From Sporodiniella umbellata (taxonomy: Eukaryota > Mucoromycota > Mucoromycetes > Mucorales > Rhizopodaceae): a stretch of DNA of 64,000 nt. Made by a program: the position numbers and the translations under genes. Within the stretch, counting starts at the first letter, position 1. The number at the start of each line of letters is the position of its first letter. The stretch covers positions 248,001 through 312,000 of the forward strand of contig JAIXMR010000013.1 in assembly GCA_025677835.1 (NCBI GenBank), given 5' to 3'. The notes beneath the pieces were generated by a model. It was not told where the DNA came from, did no database searches, and saw nothing but the letters and a program-made list of their open reading frames with translations. Positions 47,536 through 58,171 of this stretch are shown here, in pieces.

Positions 47536-50500
47536 TTCTTCCTCTTCTTCCTCTTCTTCATCTTCCTCTTCTTCATCTTCCTCTTCTTCCTCTTCCTCTT
47601 CTTCCTGTTCCTTTTCTTCTTTTTGTTCTTCTTTCTCTGCTTTTTTCTCATTTGACATATTCTCAACAAACGGTGAAGGCTCGTTTCGATTATCACTGTT
47701 CAAAGACGACGCCTCACTCGATTCAAATGTACCAGTGAAGCTTGCTTCTTTTTTGTAAGCAATGCTATAATTCTGTAACGAGCTAGCTTGGGATTCCTGT
47801 GAATCTGTATGTATTTGGATTACGTCAGATAGGTCATCATCTAGCGTTTCTACCATTTGCATCTCAGTCACGGCACTTTCTTCTAAGAATATAGGCGATC
47901 GCGGGTCGGTAGAGATACTTTCATTTGGTATATCTTCTGCTTGTGGTTGGGCATACATGGTATCATCTGGCGACTCAACGTTAATTATAACATCGTCCTC
48001 CGTATCGTCATCATTTTCATCTAGAGGTAGGTCGTTGCTTTCACTTTCAGAAAGCTTAGGTAGCGTCTCATTTAAAGACTTTGAAGTAGTCAGCCCAGTG
48101 TTCCGGTTATCAGTAGCCGCACTTGAATGTGCCAAAGTGCTTTTTTTTTCGTCTTGCTGGTTATTGTTTGCAAGAGCCTGAATTATTTGCTGTACACCGA
48201 TTTCGCGCAAAAGCGACAACAAAAGATAGTTGTCTGTTTGAACCCCCACATCAACAGACATAACAGGGGGGACTTCTTGTCTTGTCTTTATGCCATGGCC
48301 TTCTAATGCAGACTTAGATAACCTATTGCTCTTTTTTGAAGTCGCTTGTTTATCAGAATCTTGAGTAATCCAATTTTTGAGAGTGGTTTGTTTTTTGCTA
48401 GACTCAACGACTGTATAGTTTTCAGGCACACTTCGGGTAACATTTGCCTTCCCTAATCCAGAAGTCAGCCCTTCACTCACAATCTTAAATATTTGGCTTG
48501 TATCTGCTTCCAAAGATTCAGCTAAATTATCTTCAACTTGAAGTTGGTTTGAAACTATTTCTGATGGCTGTTCGTCTGTCGTTTCAATTTCTCCCTCATC
48601 CGTATTGAGGTCAAATATTGAAAGATCCAGCGGAGCGTCTATAAACTCCTCTTCAAGTTTCTTTAAGCCTAGTTTTTCTGCAGATGCAAAGAGTGTTGCT
48701 GATTGTTTTTTTAATTTGCTGGCCATCCGATAAAATCTCGATCCAGTGGTATTATATTCTACACAATTGTTCCAAATCAGGTTGATGTCCTGTTTAAACT
48801 CTTGTAGGTCATGGTACTTATGGAGTTCAAGTTTCCTCTGAATCACAGAAAAGCTCATAGGGTGAGAAATGACGCTTGCATAATCAGGAGCGTCCTCCTC
48901 AGTCACAGGGTATTTAAAAAATTCATTTGTATCGGTCTCAATAAGCTCACTCAAAATGGAGTAGAAAGTACGCTCCATTGGATACAGTACTGTTTCCACA
49001 TACTCTTTCTGTCTCTTTAGTTTCTCTAGTTTTAGACGCTCTCTTCTTTGGACCTGTTCAGTCAGCATTCGCGCTTTATCAAGGCTGGCACGAATATCCC
49101 TAATGAACTAAATAAAAAAATGTACGTATATAAGCTCAAATATACATTGACTTTTCTCGATATATGTTTTTTTTTTTACTTCTCTCTTAGCAGATGCGAG
49201 ACGATTATCGCCTTTGTTGACTTGTGCAATAGTGTTGGTAACAGCCCATGGCTACAAAAAACATCATTAGTATAAATAAAGCGTATTGTATATGTGCATA
49301 GTTTACCTCTAGTTGCAAACGCTTCAACAAAGGTACGCCTCTTCTATGCTCTCTTTTTAGAGACCAATAGTGTGCAATGGATGTTACCAGCAGCGATTTG
49401 TTTTTTATGGGCGATTGCTGAAGACATGTCATGTCGTCAATATTAGACAAAACAGCACTGGGCGCTATAGGTGCTCCAGTGACGTGGTGCTGGTTGTTTG
49501 CTTTTGTCACTTTGCTTAGTGTTGATTCAGACTCCAAACAATCCAAGTCTATATTTTTGAGATTCTGAGACTCTTTTTTGTTTTTTTTTACTGCCTTGTT
49601 GTGTTCGGAGGGCTTATTATCATAAGATTCGTTGGAAGATAAAGGCGCACTTTCGGATGAGCCCTCAGATACGTCCTTAGGTGTGTGTTTACCACAATAA
49701 GCCTTCATAGTAATACCTCCTTGTGGTGTGTCTTGAAGTGTCATCTTCATAGATAAGCCAGCAGTGACTGCACAGGAAACATGAAAAGCAGAGAAGCAAC
49801 TTTTATTATCGCATTGAATACAGGCCCCTTGGCGCTTTTTGCAAATATAGCAAACAAGCTTCCATCTCCCTTTCGGTACTTTATCAATATAATCAATAGG
49901 TTCCATATAAACTGTACTTTTCAAGCGCACTTCGGGTATCCAGAATGCACACATTAAATGGCCCCATTTATTGTCTGTAGTCTGTTTGTAAGCTCCACCT
50001 TCGTTTGGACAAAAAATGCACGAGACTTCTTCATCAGGAGATAACTGACAACGCTTACAAAGCCATTGCCCTTCTGGTATATAAGGAACGCCATAGCAAT
50101 CCTGATGTACAGCCACATCACAGCCATCGCAAAACACGATGGCATTACTATTCTCCACTTCAGTATCGCAGCAAACAGCGCATGGAGAATCTTCAGGCAG
50201 TATTACATCTTCAGAGCCTGAAGGGACAGACATATCTTGAATCAATCTAAACCACTCTTTTTCTAATCTATCCATGATGGACTCAAATAAAAAGGGAGTA
50301 ACTTCTCCTTTATGGTCTTTCTCTTTGCCCTGGTTATATATTTCAAGCCATGCTTTATCCATTTCGTCCATGTCGTATTCTACTTTGTCAAATAATTCTT
50401 CTTCTGTTGGTTCCTGGTAACGAATGTAACAACTCCCAGATCTATCGAAAGAAGCAACTAAACCTGAATTGACCTGATTGTTTTGTTTTTCTGATTCAAT

Positions 50501-50731
50501 GGCTGCAAAAACAACTTCGGGTAGGTTGACCTTGTTAGTTTGCTGTGATGCTGTTGGTTTTGAAGATGCAAAATCTTCATCGTCTTTCTTGACGATAATC
50601 AAAGGCTGTTGAATGTTTAAGCTTGAAAAGTTGATTTGAGAAGTATCTATCGCATTTTTTTGTTTCTTGTTTTTTTCTAGCGGCTCGTTTGAACGCTTAG
50701 GCCTACCCCTTCTGCTTTTATTGGTAGGCAT
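46515..50731 (-). CDS. NTO1: Nto1/BRPF-type chromatin reader (EPL-like, PHD, ePHD, bromodomain, PWWP)
   Basis: Five exons give about 1,290 residues. Order: a basic N-tail; an EPL1-like segment (TPFLFESIMDRLEKEW); a first PHD finger (CAVCCDTE ... CDGCDVAVHQDCYGVP ... LCKRC); a zinc knuckle and extended PHD (CIFCPNEGGAYKQT, WGHLMCAFWIPEV, CYICKKRQGACIQC, FHVSCAVTAG); a bromodomain around FFKYPVTEEDAPDYASVISH and NNCVEYNTTGSRFYRMA, containing the acetyl-lysine-binding Asn; a long acidic spacer; then a C-terminal PWWP domain (IVWARVSGYPSHPA) completed by two short exons ending SNKQHRKK. Nto1/BRPF scaffolds the NuA3/MOZ-MORF H3 acetyltransferase. S. cerevisiae Nto1 lacks the bromodomain and PWWP, so this fungus keeps the full animal-like layout. 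Confidence 0.92.
47480..47617. repeat. NTO1: Glutamate-coding TTC/TCC triplet tract in NTO1
   Basis: About 140 bp of nearly pure CTT/CCT-type triplets (plus strand) encode a run of about 40 acidic residues in the spacer between bromodomain and PWWP. Its purity suggests strand-slippage growth. Length may vary between isolates. Confidence 0.9.
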
Positions 50732-51610
50732 GTACTGTGTCTTCGATACAAGAGAAAGTCGATTTTGAACGAAACGTTAAGTGAATCTACTTTTCACTTT
50801 TCCTTTTTCTTTATCTTTTTTTTTTTTATTTTTTTCGTTCTTTTGCTTAGAATTTCAAGACGACTTAACTATGTAAGAAAAGAAATGTTTTGAAGTTACT
50901 AATTGCTACTGGTAGAAAAAAGAGTAAGCGTATGTTTGCATGAGAACTTGCGCCGCTTTAATAATTGTGAACGATCATTGTCTTTTGGAATTGACCCTTT
51001 CCGTTAGACAAGAAAATTGCAACCATCTCCACAGATCAAAGCTACTTGCTTTGATCTGTTTTTCTATGAAGTAGGCATTTTTGTATTTATTAACTTTTGG
51101 CTACTGTTCCTCTTCATTTTGAAACAAAATATAAAGAGAAAGAGAACAGTGCGTTTATTCGAACAATAAAACAACCAGTTGATACTGATATTTTCCAAAA
51201 GATGTATGTATTTTTTTATCAGAATATCAAACGTTGTTCAATCATGTTAAGCCAACTAAATAAGAACTTGCTAAAATCCTGCTATCATTTCATTTGATGC
51301 TCAGTCTCGTAGTATGTTGAGTACAGGGCTTTAAGTAATTTTTACTGAATAATCACATTTTGGAAAGAAATTCATCTTGCTTTAACCTCCAGTTGCCAGA
51401 TTACCATATGTTTGATCGAAATTTTCTTGTCAGTTTGGTAGTGGATTTATTCCTACCATATACTCGAGGTGAAGTTGCTACAGTTGTACAGTTTCACAAA
51501 TGTTTTACTAAATGCTATGCCGTATTTCCTTTGAAAAAGCCAATAACATGTAATTTCCAAAACAATGCTTTTATTTGAACTATACTATGATACAGAAAAA
51601 CAATACTCGT
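50732..51610. other. Intergenic region with a perfect hairpin
   Basis: No gene is supported; short plus-strand frames here are AT-rich and featureless. A perfect 12-bp stem (51031-51042 and 51048-51059) with a 5-base loop is followed by a T run. It lies between the NTO1 start and the DUF2462 3' end. Confidence 0.5.
51031..51059. other. Perfect 12-bp inverted repeat followed by T run
   Basis: ACAGATCAAAGC and its exact complement flank a 5-base loop (TACTT), with TTTTT directly after. The form resembles an RNA-structure element, but no transcript or ORF is visible nearby. Confidence 0.6.
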
Positions 51611-52006
51611 TTATGTTAAACGGTTGTTGCTAGATCTCTTGATCTTCTTATCCTCTCCTTTTTCCTCGGCTATTTTCTTCATAATTGTCAACTTGCCAAT
51701 GGCATTGGCTTTGACAGACATTTGCCTTTCAATACTATTGTTGATTTGTGCAGTCAATTTCTAAAAAAAAAAAGCAGAAAAATCGGGTAAGGACAATCAA
51801 AATTAAGATTCACTACCTTATCTAAAGCCATCTTCTTAACAAGTGAAGGTTGCTTGGGGGCAATTGTTCTTGCTAATAATATGGCAGCTTAGTCGAAATT
51901 CATTCACTAATTTAGATTATTTACATCCTTTCTTTGTGATTCCTTTTTTCTCTCGGCCCCCTTTTTTGGCTTTGCTTTTTTTTAATTTTGTTGATCCTTG
52001 AGCCAT
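51611..52006 (-). CDS. DUF2462 / L10K (UPF0390) small basic nuclear protein
   Basis: Three exons give about 90 residues. The start MAQGSTKLKKSKAKKGGREK is the family signature (MAQG plus a lysine-rich stretch). It joins across a small intron to TIAPKQPSLVKKMALDK and then KLTAQINNSIERQMSVKANA, GKLTIMKK and a basic tail ending NNRLT. These are the conserved blocks of DUF2462 proteins (human L10K/C19orf53, fungal homologues). They are nuclear/nucleolar and of unclear function. The gene is divergent from NOP1 with only 221 bp between start codons, so the two may share a promoter and be co-expressed. Confidence 0.8.
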
Positions 52007-52227
52007 GTTTTGAAAAGCAATAACATTAAAACCCAATTTTGTCTTTAAATTTATGCTTTCTGTTCTCAGCCACTACGCAAGCCACTAAATATGTTCTAAC
52101 ATTTGAAAATTTTCTTTTTATAGCTTTTGAGAAATACTTTTTTTTAAAAAAGAAACTGTTTTATACATTAAAGCAACTTTCTTCATCAGTATACACCTTT
52201 CAGCAAAGTAACTTTTGATTCGGTAAA

Positions 52228-53250
52228 ATGGCATTTGAATCTCGAGGTGGAGGCCGCGGAGGCCGTGGAGGATTTGGTGGAGATCGTGGAGGTCGTGGCG
52301 GAGGCCGTGGAGGCCGCGGTGGATTTGGTGGAGGTCGAGGCGGAGGCCGTGGAGGATTTGGTGGAGATCGTGGAGGCCGCGGTGGGGGCCGTGGTGGCTT
52401 TGGTAAGGAACTGTGTTCATAGTTTTGTAGCATTGAGGATTGACTTAGCAGAACTATAGGAGGTCGAGGTGGAGGTCGTGGAGCGCCTCGTGGTGGAGCT
52501 AGAGGAGGTCGTGGTGGTGCCCGGGGTGGTGCACGCGGTGGTGCCAAAGTTATTATTGAGCCTCATAGACATGCTGGTATTTTTGTTGCCCGTGGCAAGG
52601 AAGATCTTTTGGTTACAAAGAACCTTGTGCCTGGTGAAGCAGTTTATGGTGAAAAGCGAATTTCCATTGATGGTCCTGAAGGCACAAAGATTGAATACCG
52701 TGTGTGGAATCCTTTCAGATCTAAGTTAGCCGCTGCTGTTCTTGGAGGTGTTGACCATGTCCATATTGCCCCTGGTAAGAAGGTGCTCTATCTCGGTGCT
52801 GCCTCTGGAACTTCTGTCTCTCACGTTGCTGACGTTGTTGGTCCAGAAGGTGCCGTTTATGCTGTCGAGTTCTCTCATCGCCCCGGTCGGGATTTGATCA
52901 ACATGGCCAAGAAAAGAACTAACGTGGTTCCTATCATTGAAGATGCGCGTCACCCTCAAAAATACCGTATGCTAATCCCTATGGTAGATGTCATCTTTGC
53001 CGACGTTGCTCAACCCGATCAAGCTCGTATTATCGCATTAAATGCCCACAACTTTTTGAAGAATGACGGACATATTGTTATATCTATTAAGGCCTCTTGT
53101 ATCGACTCTACTGTAGATGCTGCTACTGTATTTGCTCGTGAAGTTAAGAAACTTCAAGAAGAAAGAATCAAACCTCAAGAACAGCTCACGCTTGAGCCTT
53201 ATGAAAGAGATCACGCTGTTGTTGTTGGTAAATATGTTCGTTTCAAGTAG
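52228..53250 (+). CDS. NOP1: Fibrillarin / Nop1, snoRNP 2'-O-methyltransferase
   Basis: Two exons (52228-52402, 52460-53250) give 321 residues. The N-terminal 85 residues are a GAR (RGG) domain that typically carries methylated Arg. The fibrillarin core starts [20 protein letters not shown] and contains the SAM-binding motifs [20 protein letters not shown] and [13 protein letters not shown], the DARHP motif and [15 protein letters not shown], and ends [10 protein letters not shown]. Nop1 is the catalytic subunit of box C/D snoRNPs that methylate rRNA 2'-OH groups in the nucleolus, and it also methylates histone H2A glutamine. The GAR repeats are coded by near-identical GGNCGNGGNGGN units and could vary in length. 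Confidence 0.97.
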
Positions 53251-53509
53251 GATTAGGTGACATACTTGAATACAAAGCAGTGCCATATTCTTTTTGTAAA
53301 TAATCTGGACAAAGAGAAAGTTCGCCAAATTTCTTTTTATCCTTTCCCATTTCCTTTTCTTTTTCTTCAAACCAATTTGTTCAATAAAAAAGCATCAAGC
53401 CAAGTTATAATTTCCATAGACTAATTATGATCTTGTGTGTAACCCGATTCTAGCATGACAAAAACTAGGAAAAGAAATTTGCAACTTTTGTTTGTATGTA
53501 TTTATAAAT

Positions 53510-53962
53510 ATGACATTTGTCTTGCTGAAAACGCTTACACCTGATGTATACAATGTTCAAGTAAAAACTAAAGTCCTGTCGCTTATTATTAGTTTAAACA
53601 CAAAACATGAAAAGAGTAAAGTAAAAGAGTGCACAGGTGAAGCTTAGTAGCTAATTTCTATAGCTGGATCAAATATTGTGGTTCATGAGTATCTCATTGG
53701 AGACCATACAGCATCTGCTATAATCAATACCAGTCAGAGTACAACAATTTGGCTTTTTGAGGAACTTTAGAAACTAACGGATTATTGCTTTACATTAGCT
53801 CTGGACATCTCCCAAAGTTATGAAATTTACGAAGGACATACAAGCACTGTAGATGGATACCTCAGAATACATTCCGAGAACATCAAACCGATGAATGAAG
53901 ACATAACAGAGATAAATGCTGAAACCAACAGGTCATTAATACAGTTTAGTCGAAAATTATAA
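53510..53962 (+). CDS. Small OB-fold single-stranded nucleic-acid-binding protein
   Basis: Three short exons give about 110 residues. Exon 1 reads MTFVLLKTLTPDVYNVQVKTKV. It joins to GSNIVVHEYLIGDHTASAII, then an in-phase exon with LDISQSYEIYEGHTSTVDGY and [11 protein letters not shown], and a stop at 53960-53962. The spacing of the GD-T block, the G-YLRI strand and the final N-S block matches the single OB-fold proteins related to plant At4g28440 and more loosely to animal SSB1/SOSS-B. Such proteins bind single-stranded DNA or RNA. The 3' end overlaps the INTS2 3' end by 6 bases on the other strand. No exon is longer than about 190 bp. Confidence 0.7.
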
Positions 53963-56341
53963 AGTAATTTTATTGACTTCATCCATTCTGTCTACTTCGA
54001 TTTGTACCAAATCTCTTGAATCTTTTAACACTTTATGTAAATGGAGCAGTAAGATAATCTTGTTACCACTTTCTTGACCAATAAATTCTTTAGGTTGTGG
54101 AAGCCCTTTAGCTATACCTATTGATTCATTGTTAATTCTACTGAAAGGTGCTTTTACTGTTTTTTATATTTTACTGTCAAAAGTACGTAATATCTGTGGA
54201 CCAAAGTGAGGAAAAGCTCGAGAAAGATGAACAAAACCAGGAATAGCTTTAACAAGAGATTCAGACGGTATACATGCAGTGGCTGGCTGCCCTTCTTTAG
54301 TGATAGGAAACGCGATTTTCATTAAGCGAGGAAGTACATGCTTTTCAGCTGTAGCTAGACTATATAACGTTTAGGATTCTGATATACATTTACAGTTTTT
54401 GAGTCATTTTACTAGTTTTCAAGTGGATATTTTTCACAGAGATGGCAGGTCAATAGTATACCAAAGACTTGTTTTTCTACTTGAGGCTGTCTGATTAACT
54501 CTGGAATAAAGCCAAGTATGATGTATAATGAAGGTATCAGTTCAACCACCATTGGGATCAAATCAGTAGAGTAAGTTTGAAAGTGTAGTATTTTTGCAAG
54601 TAACATATCGCGGTCACCATCAATAAAAATTGAATGTATGAAACTACATATAAGTCGTCTTGATTTTTCTAAATAGTCTATATTTTCTGAAAAACTTAAT
54701 CGAGTATTCACTACAGTTAGTTGGAAGTAATGTTTCACCTTTGTCATTTTTATCTTTTGGGCTTTCTAAACACAGCTCAAGCAGCAATTGAAGTATGGCT
54801 GTATCTTGAGCATATGTTAAAGCTAGTACATTGCGGGAGTTAAAGTTATTGGACTGTTTGAGAGCTTAGTTAAGAATGTATACATGTATCTATAGATTTA
54901 CATTAGATTGCTTAAAATAAATAGAGTGATATCTCTTCCAAATTCGGTGCTTAGACATTGTACGAAGACAAGTTAGTATCTACATATACAGAAGAATCAT
55001 TAATACATGTTTACTAAAATGCCTTCAACATTACATGTAGCCATATAGGCAATATATACGGTGATCGAAATACACGCTCATCACATTCAAATATTGTTCT
55101 AACATTCTGTATCAAAAAATCCAATTTATAGGGTCTATAAAACAAAAAATCAGCAAAGAAACAATAGGCTAAACGCCCCTAGTCTTACTTTCCAATCAAA
55201 TTGCTTACAGTCATTTCCCATAGGCTATGAGGTATAATACTGTTGAGCGACTCCCATGTTGAGACAAAGCTGTTGGCTACCCTTAGATCCAGCCTGTGTT
55301 ATAAAACATTTTAAAAAAATATACTGTATACGATTTGGATCAATTGCTCCTTACTGTCCTTCTAGACATGGTTGCAGGAGTATTGAAATCATACACTCTG
55401 CATATTCCTTGATGCCACCAATGTATGCATATTCTAGCTGTGACAGTACTATTAAACTTAATAAGTCATTCAGTACAATAATGCGACTAGTATAGAAAGA
55501 TTAAGAAACACCTTTAGCACTATACTGTACCTTCTACCACAAGAGCACGATTTGTGTTCCATTGATTCAAAGTTGTTCTGAGCTGGCTGATATTGATTTT
55601 CTTTATGTTTCCCTTTCTGTTGTCAAACATTTTTAGTATGTATGACAAAAGACTGTGCGGTATGTACCTTTTTTCACTCTCTGTATCCCATAAAACACCC
55701 ATTTCCTTTCCTTCTTGTATCAAAAAACCAGACACTTCAAATAGTTCTGGAAACAAATTTGCTGAAACAGCAAGCATATCCGAGTAAATTGTTTTGTAAG
55801 CCTCTCCGTTTTGAAAATTCTCAACATGGTTCAGCAAGTATTTAATGGGGATTTGATCTAAAAGATAAGCAGAATATTCTATAGAGACTTATAAGCAATG
55901 AGAATTTGAATGGAGCTTTATGTTTTAATTTTGCCTGTTTGCTCAACAACTGAGTTAGCAGTGAGCGAGATAAGCTTGGGTTCAGTTCGACAGCCGATAA
56001 AACAATCATTGTGTGTCAGTACATAAAAAAGTAAAAGGACCTGTGTGGCTGTAATGTTTTTAAAATCTTGAAATGCTTCATGAATAATCTCCTCTGGAAT
56101 CTTCTGGACTTTTTCAGTTGTAAATGTGCTTGGGGTTAAGTTAGCTTATAGAGAATAGCAATTGCATAGAAGAAGTATACCTTAAGGCAAACTCATTAAT
56201 AACAAGACTGAATTTTGGGTGAATTGGTAGAGTTGCTTGTTTTATACTCTCAATCAGCCACGACTGGTAGTTGGTATTATAGAACACTCGACCTTTTAGG
56301 AGCTGGTAGAATGAATCCAAACTAGGTACTTTTTTATTCAT
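53957..56341 (-). CDS. INTS2: Integrator complex subunit 2 (INTS2) homologue, C-terminal half only
   Basis: About nine small exons encode a protein matching INTS2 from its middle to its end. Blocks in order: [58 protein letters not shown] then [88 protein letters not shown] then [38 protein letters not shown]. Each block aligns in spirit with the animal subunit. INTS2 is part of the Integrator that cleaves snRNA precursors and attenuates RNA polymerase II. The first ATG in frame (56341) leaves out roughly the first 600 residues of the animal protein. Upstream, a block reading [17 protein letters not shown] fits the family but is out of frame with the start. One GC-AG intron is needed. Function or decay cannot be decided. 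Confidence 0.8.
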
Positions 56342-56847
56342 TTGTAAAAAATCTAGAAAAACAGGACTTTCGCGAAAACGTTATTGTGATTGACTTCTGT
56401 GTGACTTCTTGGGCTGACACTTTGCTCAAAAAAGGATATAAAAATTAAATGATTGATAAATCCAGATACAAAAAAAAACAAGTCTTGAATTTTGATAATA
56501 GTAGCTAAAAGCGCAATGTATATTATGGTTTATAATTGGTTTTATTAATGATCCTCTTTACACCCAGTAACTATCCTACTTAATGTACCATGTCCTAAAA
56601 ATCTTAGTTTTCTTTTAATTAAAGACTCTGTATGTGCATTGTAATTAACTATGTTTCCAAAAGTCATGTCAACAAAGAGCTTAAGTCCATGGTTGTATTT
56701 GTCTTGATACTTTTTACAAGCCAACTTTAAAATTCGACTCCTAGCCAATCATTTTAAAACAGGTATTTCCCAATTGGTTTGTTACACTTGTTCCACTAGC
56801 TTGGCTTTTGCCGCCTTCTTTCCGGTTTAACAATAAACACAGAAAAA
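56342..56847. other. Divergent intergenic region with a possible INTS2 fragment
   Basis: A minus-strand frame at 56748-56545 (MTFGNIVNYNAHTESLIK) lacks an ATG. A second, frame-shifted block just upstream of INTS2 (about 56440-56345) resembles the family. Otherwise no coding signal. It also contains the promoter of the J-protein gene at 56848. Confidence 0.4.
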
Positions 56848-58047
56848 ATGGAAAGTAATAAGGATGAGGCTAAGCGATGCTTAGATATTGCAAAAAGCCT
56901 TTTCAGCACAGGCGATCTACCAAAATCAAAGAGATTAGCAGAAAAATCAAAGAGACTATACCCGACAAATGAAGTTGAACAATTCTTGCTTAGCATAAAC
57001 AATGCAAAAAGTTTTGTCTCCTCTTGTCAACAAAAAAGTAAAGTTGAAAACCCAAGAAGATCTCCAGAATCAACGAACAGTGAAAGGAAATACTCGGTAA
57101 ACCAAATTAGTGCAGTAAAAGCAGTATTGGCTTGTGGTGGAGATTACTACAAGATCTTATCTGTTGAAAAAACTGCAACCGATAAAGAAGTAAAGAAAGC
57201 ATACAGAACGGTAATGTACAAACTTTCGGAATCTCAGTCCATTTTTCTAAAGAGTCCATAGAAAGCCCTACTATTTCATCCAGATAAAAACAGTGCACCA
57301 GGAGCGGACGAAGCATTCAAATGTAAGATAAATTGAGTATACTAGTACAAAACCTAATCGGCAGTAGTAATTGCAAAAGCGTACGATACTTTATCTGACT
57401 ATAATAAAAGAGCAGTTTACGACTCGGGTGGCAATACAACCAGTAGGGATATGAGAGCACCTTCTTTCCAGCACCATACAAAATATAGCTATAATAGAAG
57501 ATACAGACAAGAAGTTTCACCTGAAGATGTTTTTAACATGTTTTTTAATGGTGGAAGTGTACCTAGCTCTTTTGGAACACCGTTTTATAACAATCAGCCA
57601 CGACATCGCTCAACAGGGCATCATCGATACCAACAACAACAACAATATGCTCATAATCAAAAACAAAAGCAAAGTCGCTTCGAAAAAGAAAAAAAAGATG
57701 GTCTATACGGATATCTTCCACTTTTCATCATCTTGGCGATACTTGTTCTCACATCTTTGTTTTCACCTCAAAACGATCCTTTGTATACCTTCCAACCTGC
57801 AGCTTCTAATACGTACAAGAGAACTACTGGCCAAAACTATGTAGACTACTATGTCAACCCAAACACTTTCATTGGAAAAGTTGGAAACAGTCGATATAGA
57901 CTCAAGCGCACAGAACAACAAATTGAAATTGACTGGGTTAATGAGCTACGGAAAAGCTGCAATAAAGAGCGAAAACAAAGAGGATATAGATCCTCAAAAA
58001 AAACCACAACTTGCGATACATATAATCGTCTATCCCGCAGAGTTTAA
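56848..58047 (+). CDS. ER-membrane J-protein, DNAJB12/DNAJB14 type
   Basis: Three exons give about 365 residues. The start MESNKDEAKRCLDIAKSLF with KRLAEKSKRLYPT is the N-terminal helical region shared by DNAJB12/14. The J-domain begins DYYKILSVEKTATDKEVKKA and carries the HPD tripeptide (LLFHPDKNSA); the AYRT codons end an exon, and the intron keeps phase. A Gly/Phe-like and Gln/Asn-rich linker (YQQQQQYAHNQKQK) precedes one transmembrane segment (GYLPLFIILAILVLTSLF), and the DUF1977-like C-terminal part (YVDYYVNPNTFI) is luminal or cytosolic. These proteins recruit Hsp70 to the ER membrane for ERAD. The ATG at 56848 is the first in frame and matches the family start. Confidence 0.88.
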
Positions 58048-58171
58048 TAAAAGTAATTGTATTTTTTTTTTGTAAAGAGCAGCTCTACTCCATTGCATTG
58101 TACATTTGTCCTACAATAAGAAAAGCGCTGCTGAGTTTTTTTTTTTCAGTTTATTTGCTTTTTTCATCCTT

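Noticed and set aside
47192..47758. 188-codon serine-rich plus frame
   Set aside because: It is the antisense of the NTO1 glutamate tract (Glu codons read as Ser/Phe).
52118..52547. Proline/arginine-rich minus frames opposite NOP1
   Set aside because: Antisense of the fibrillarin GAR domain.
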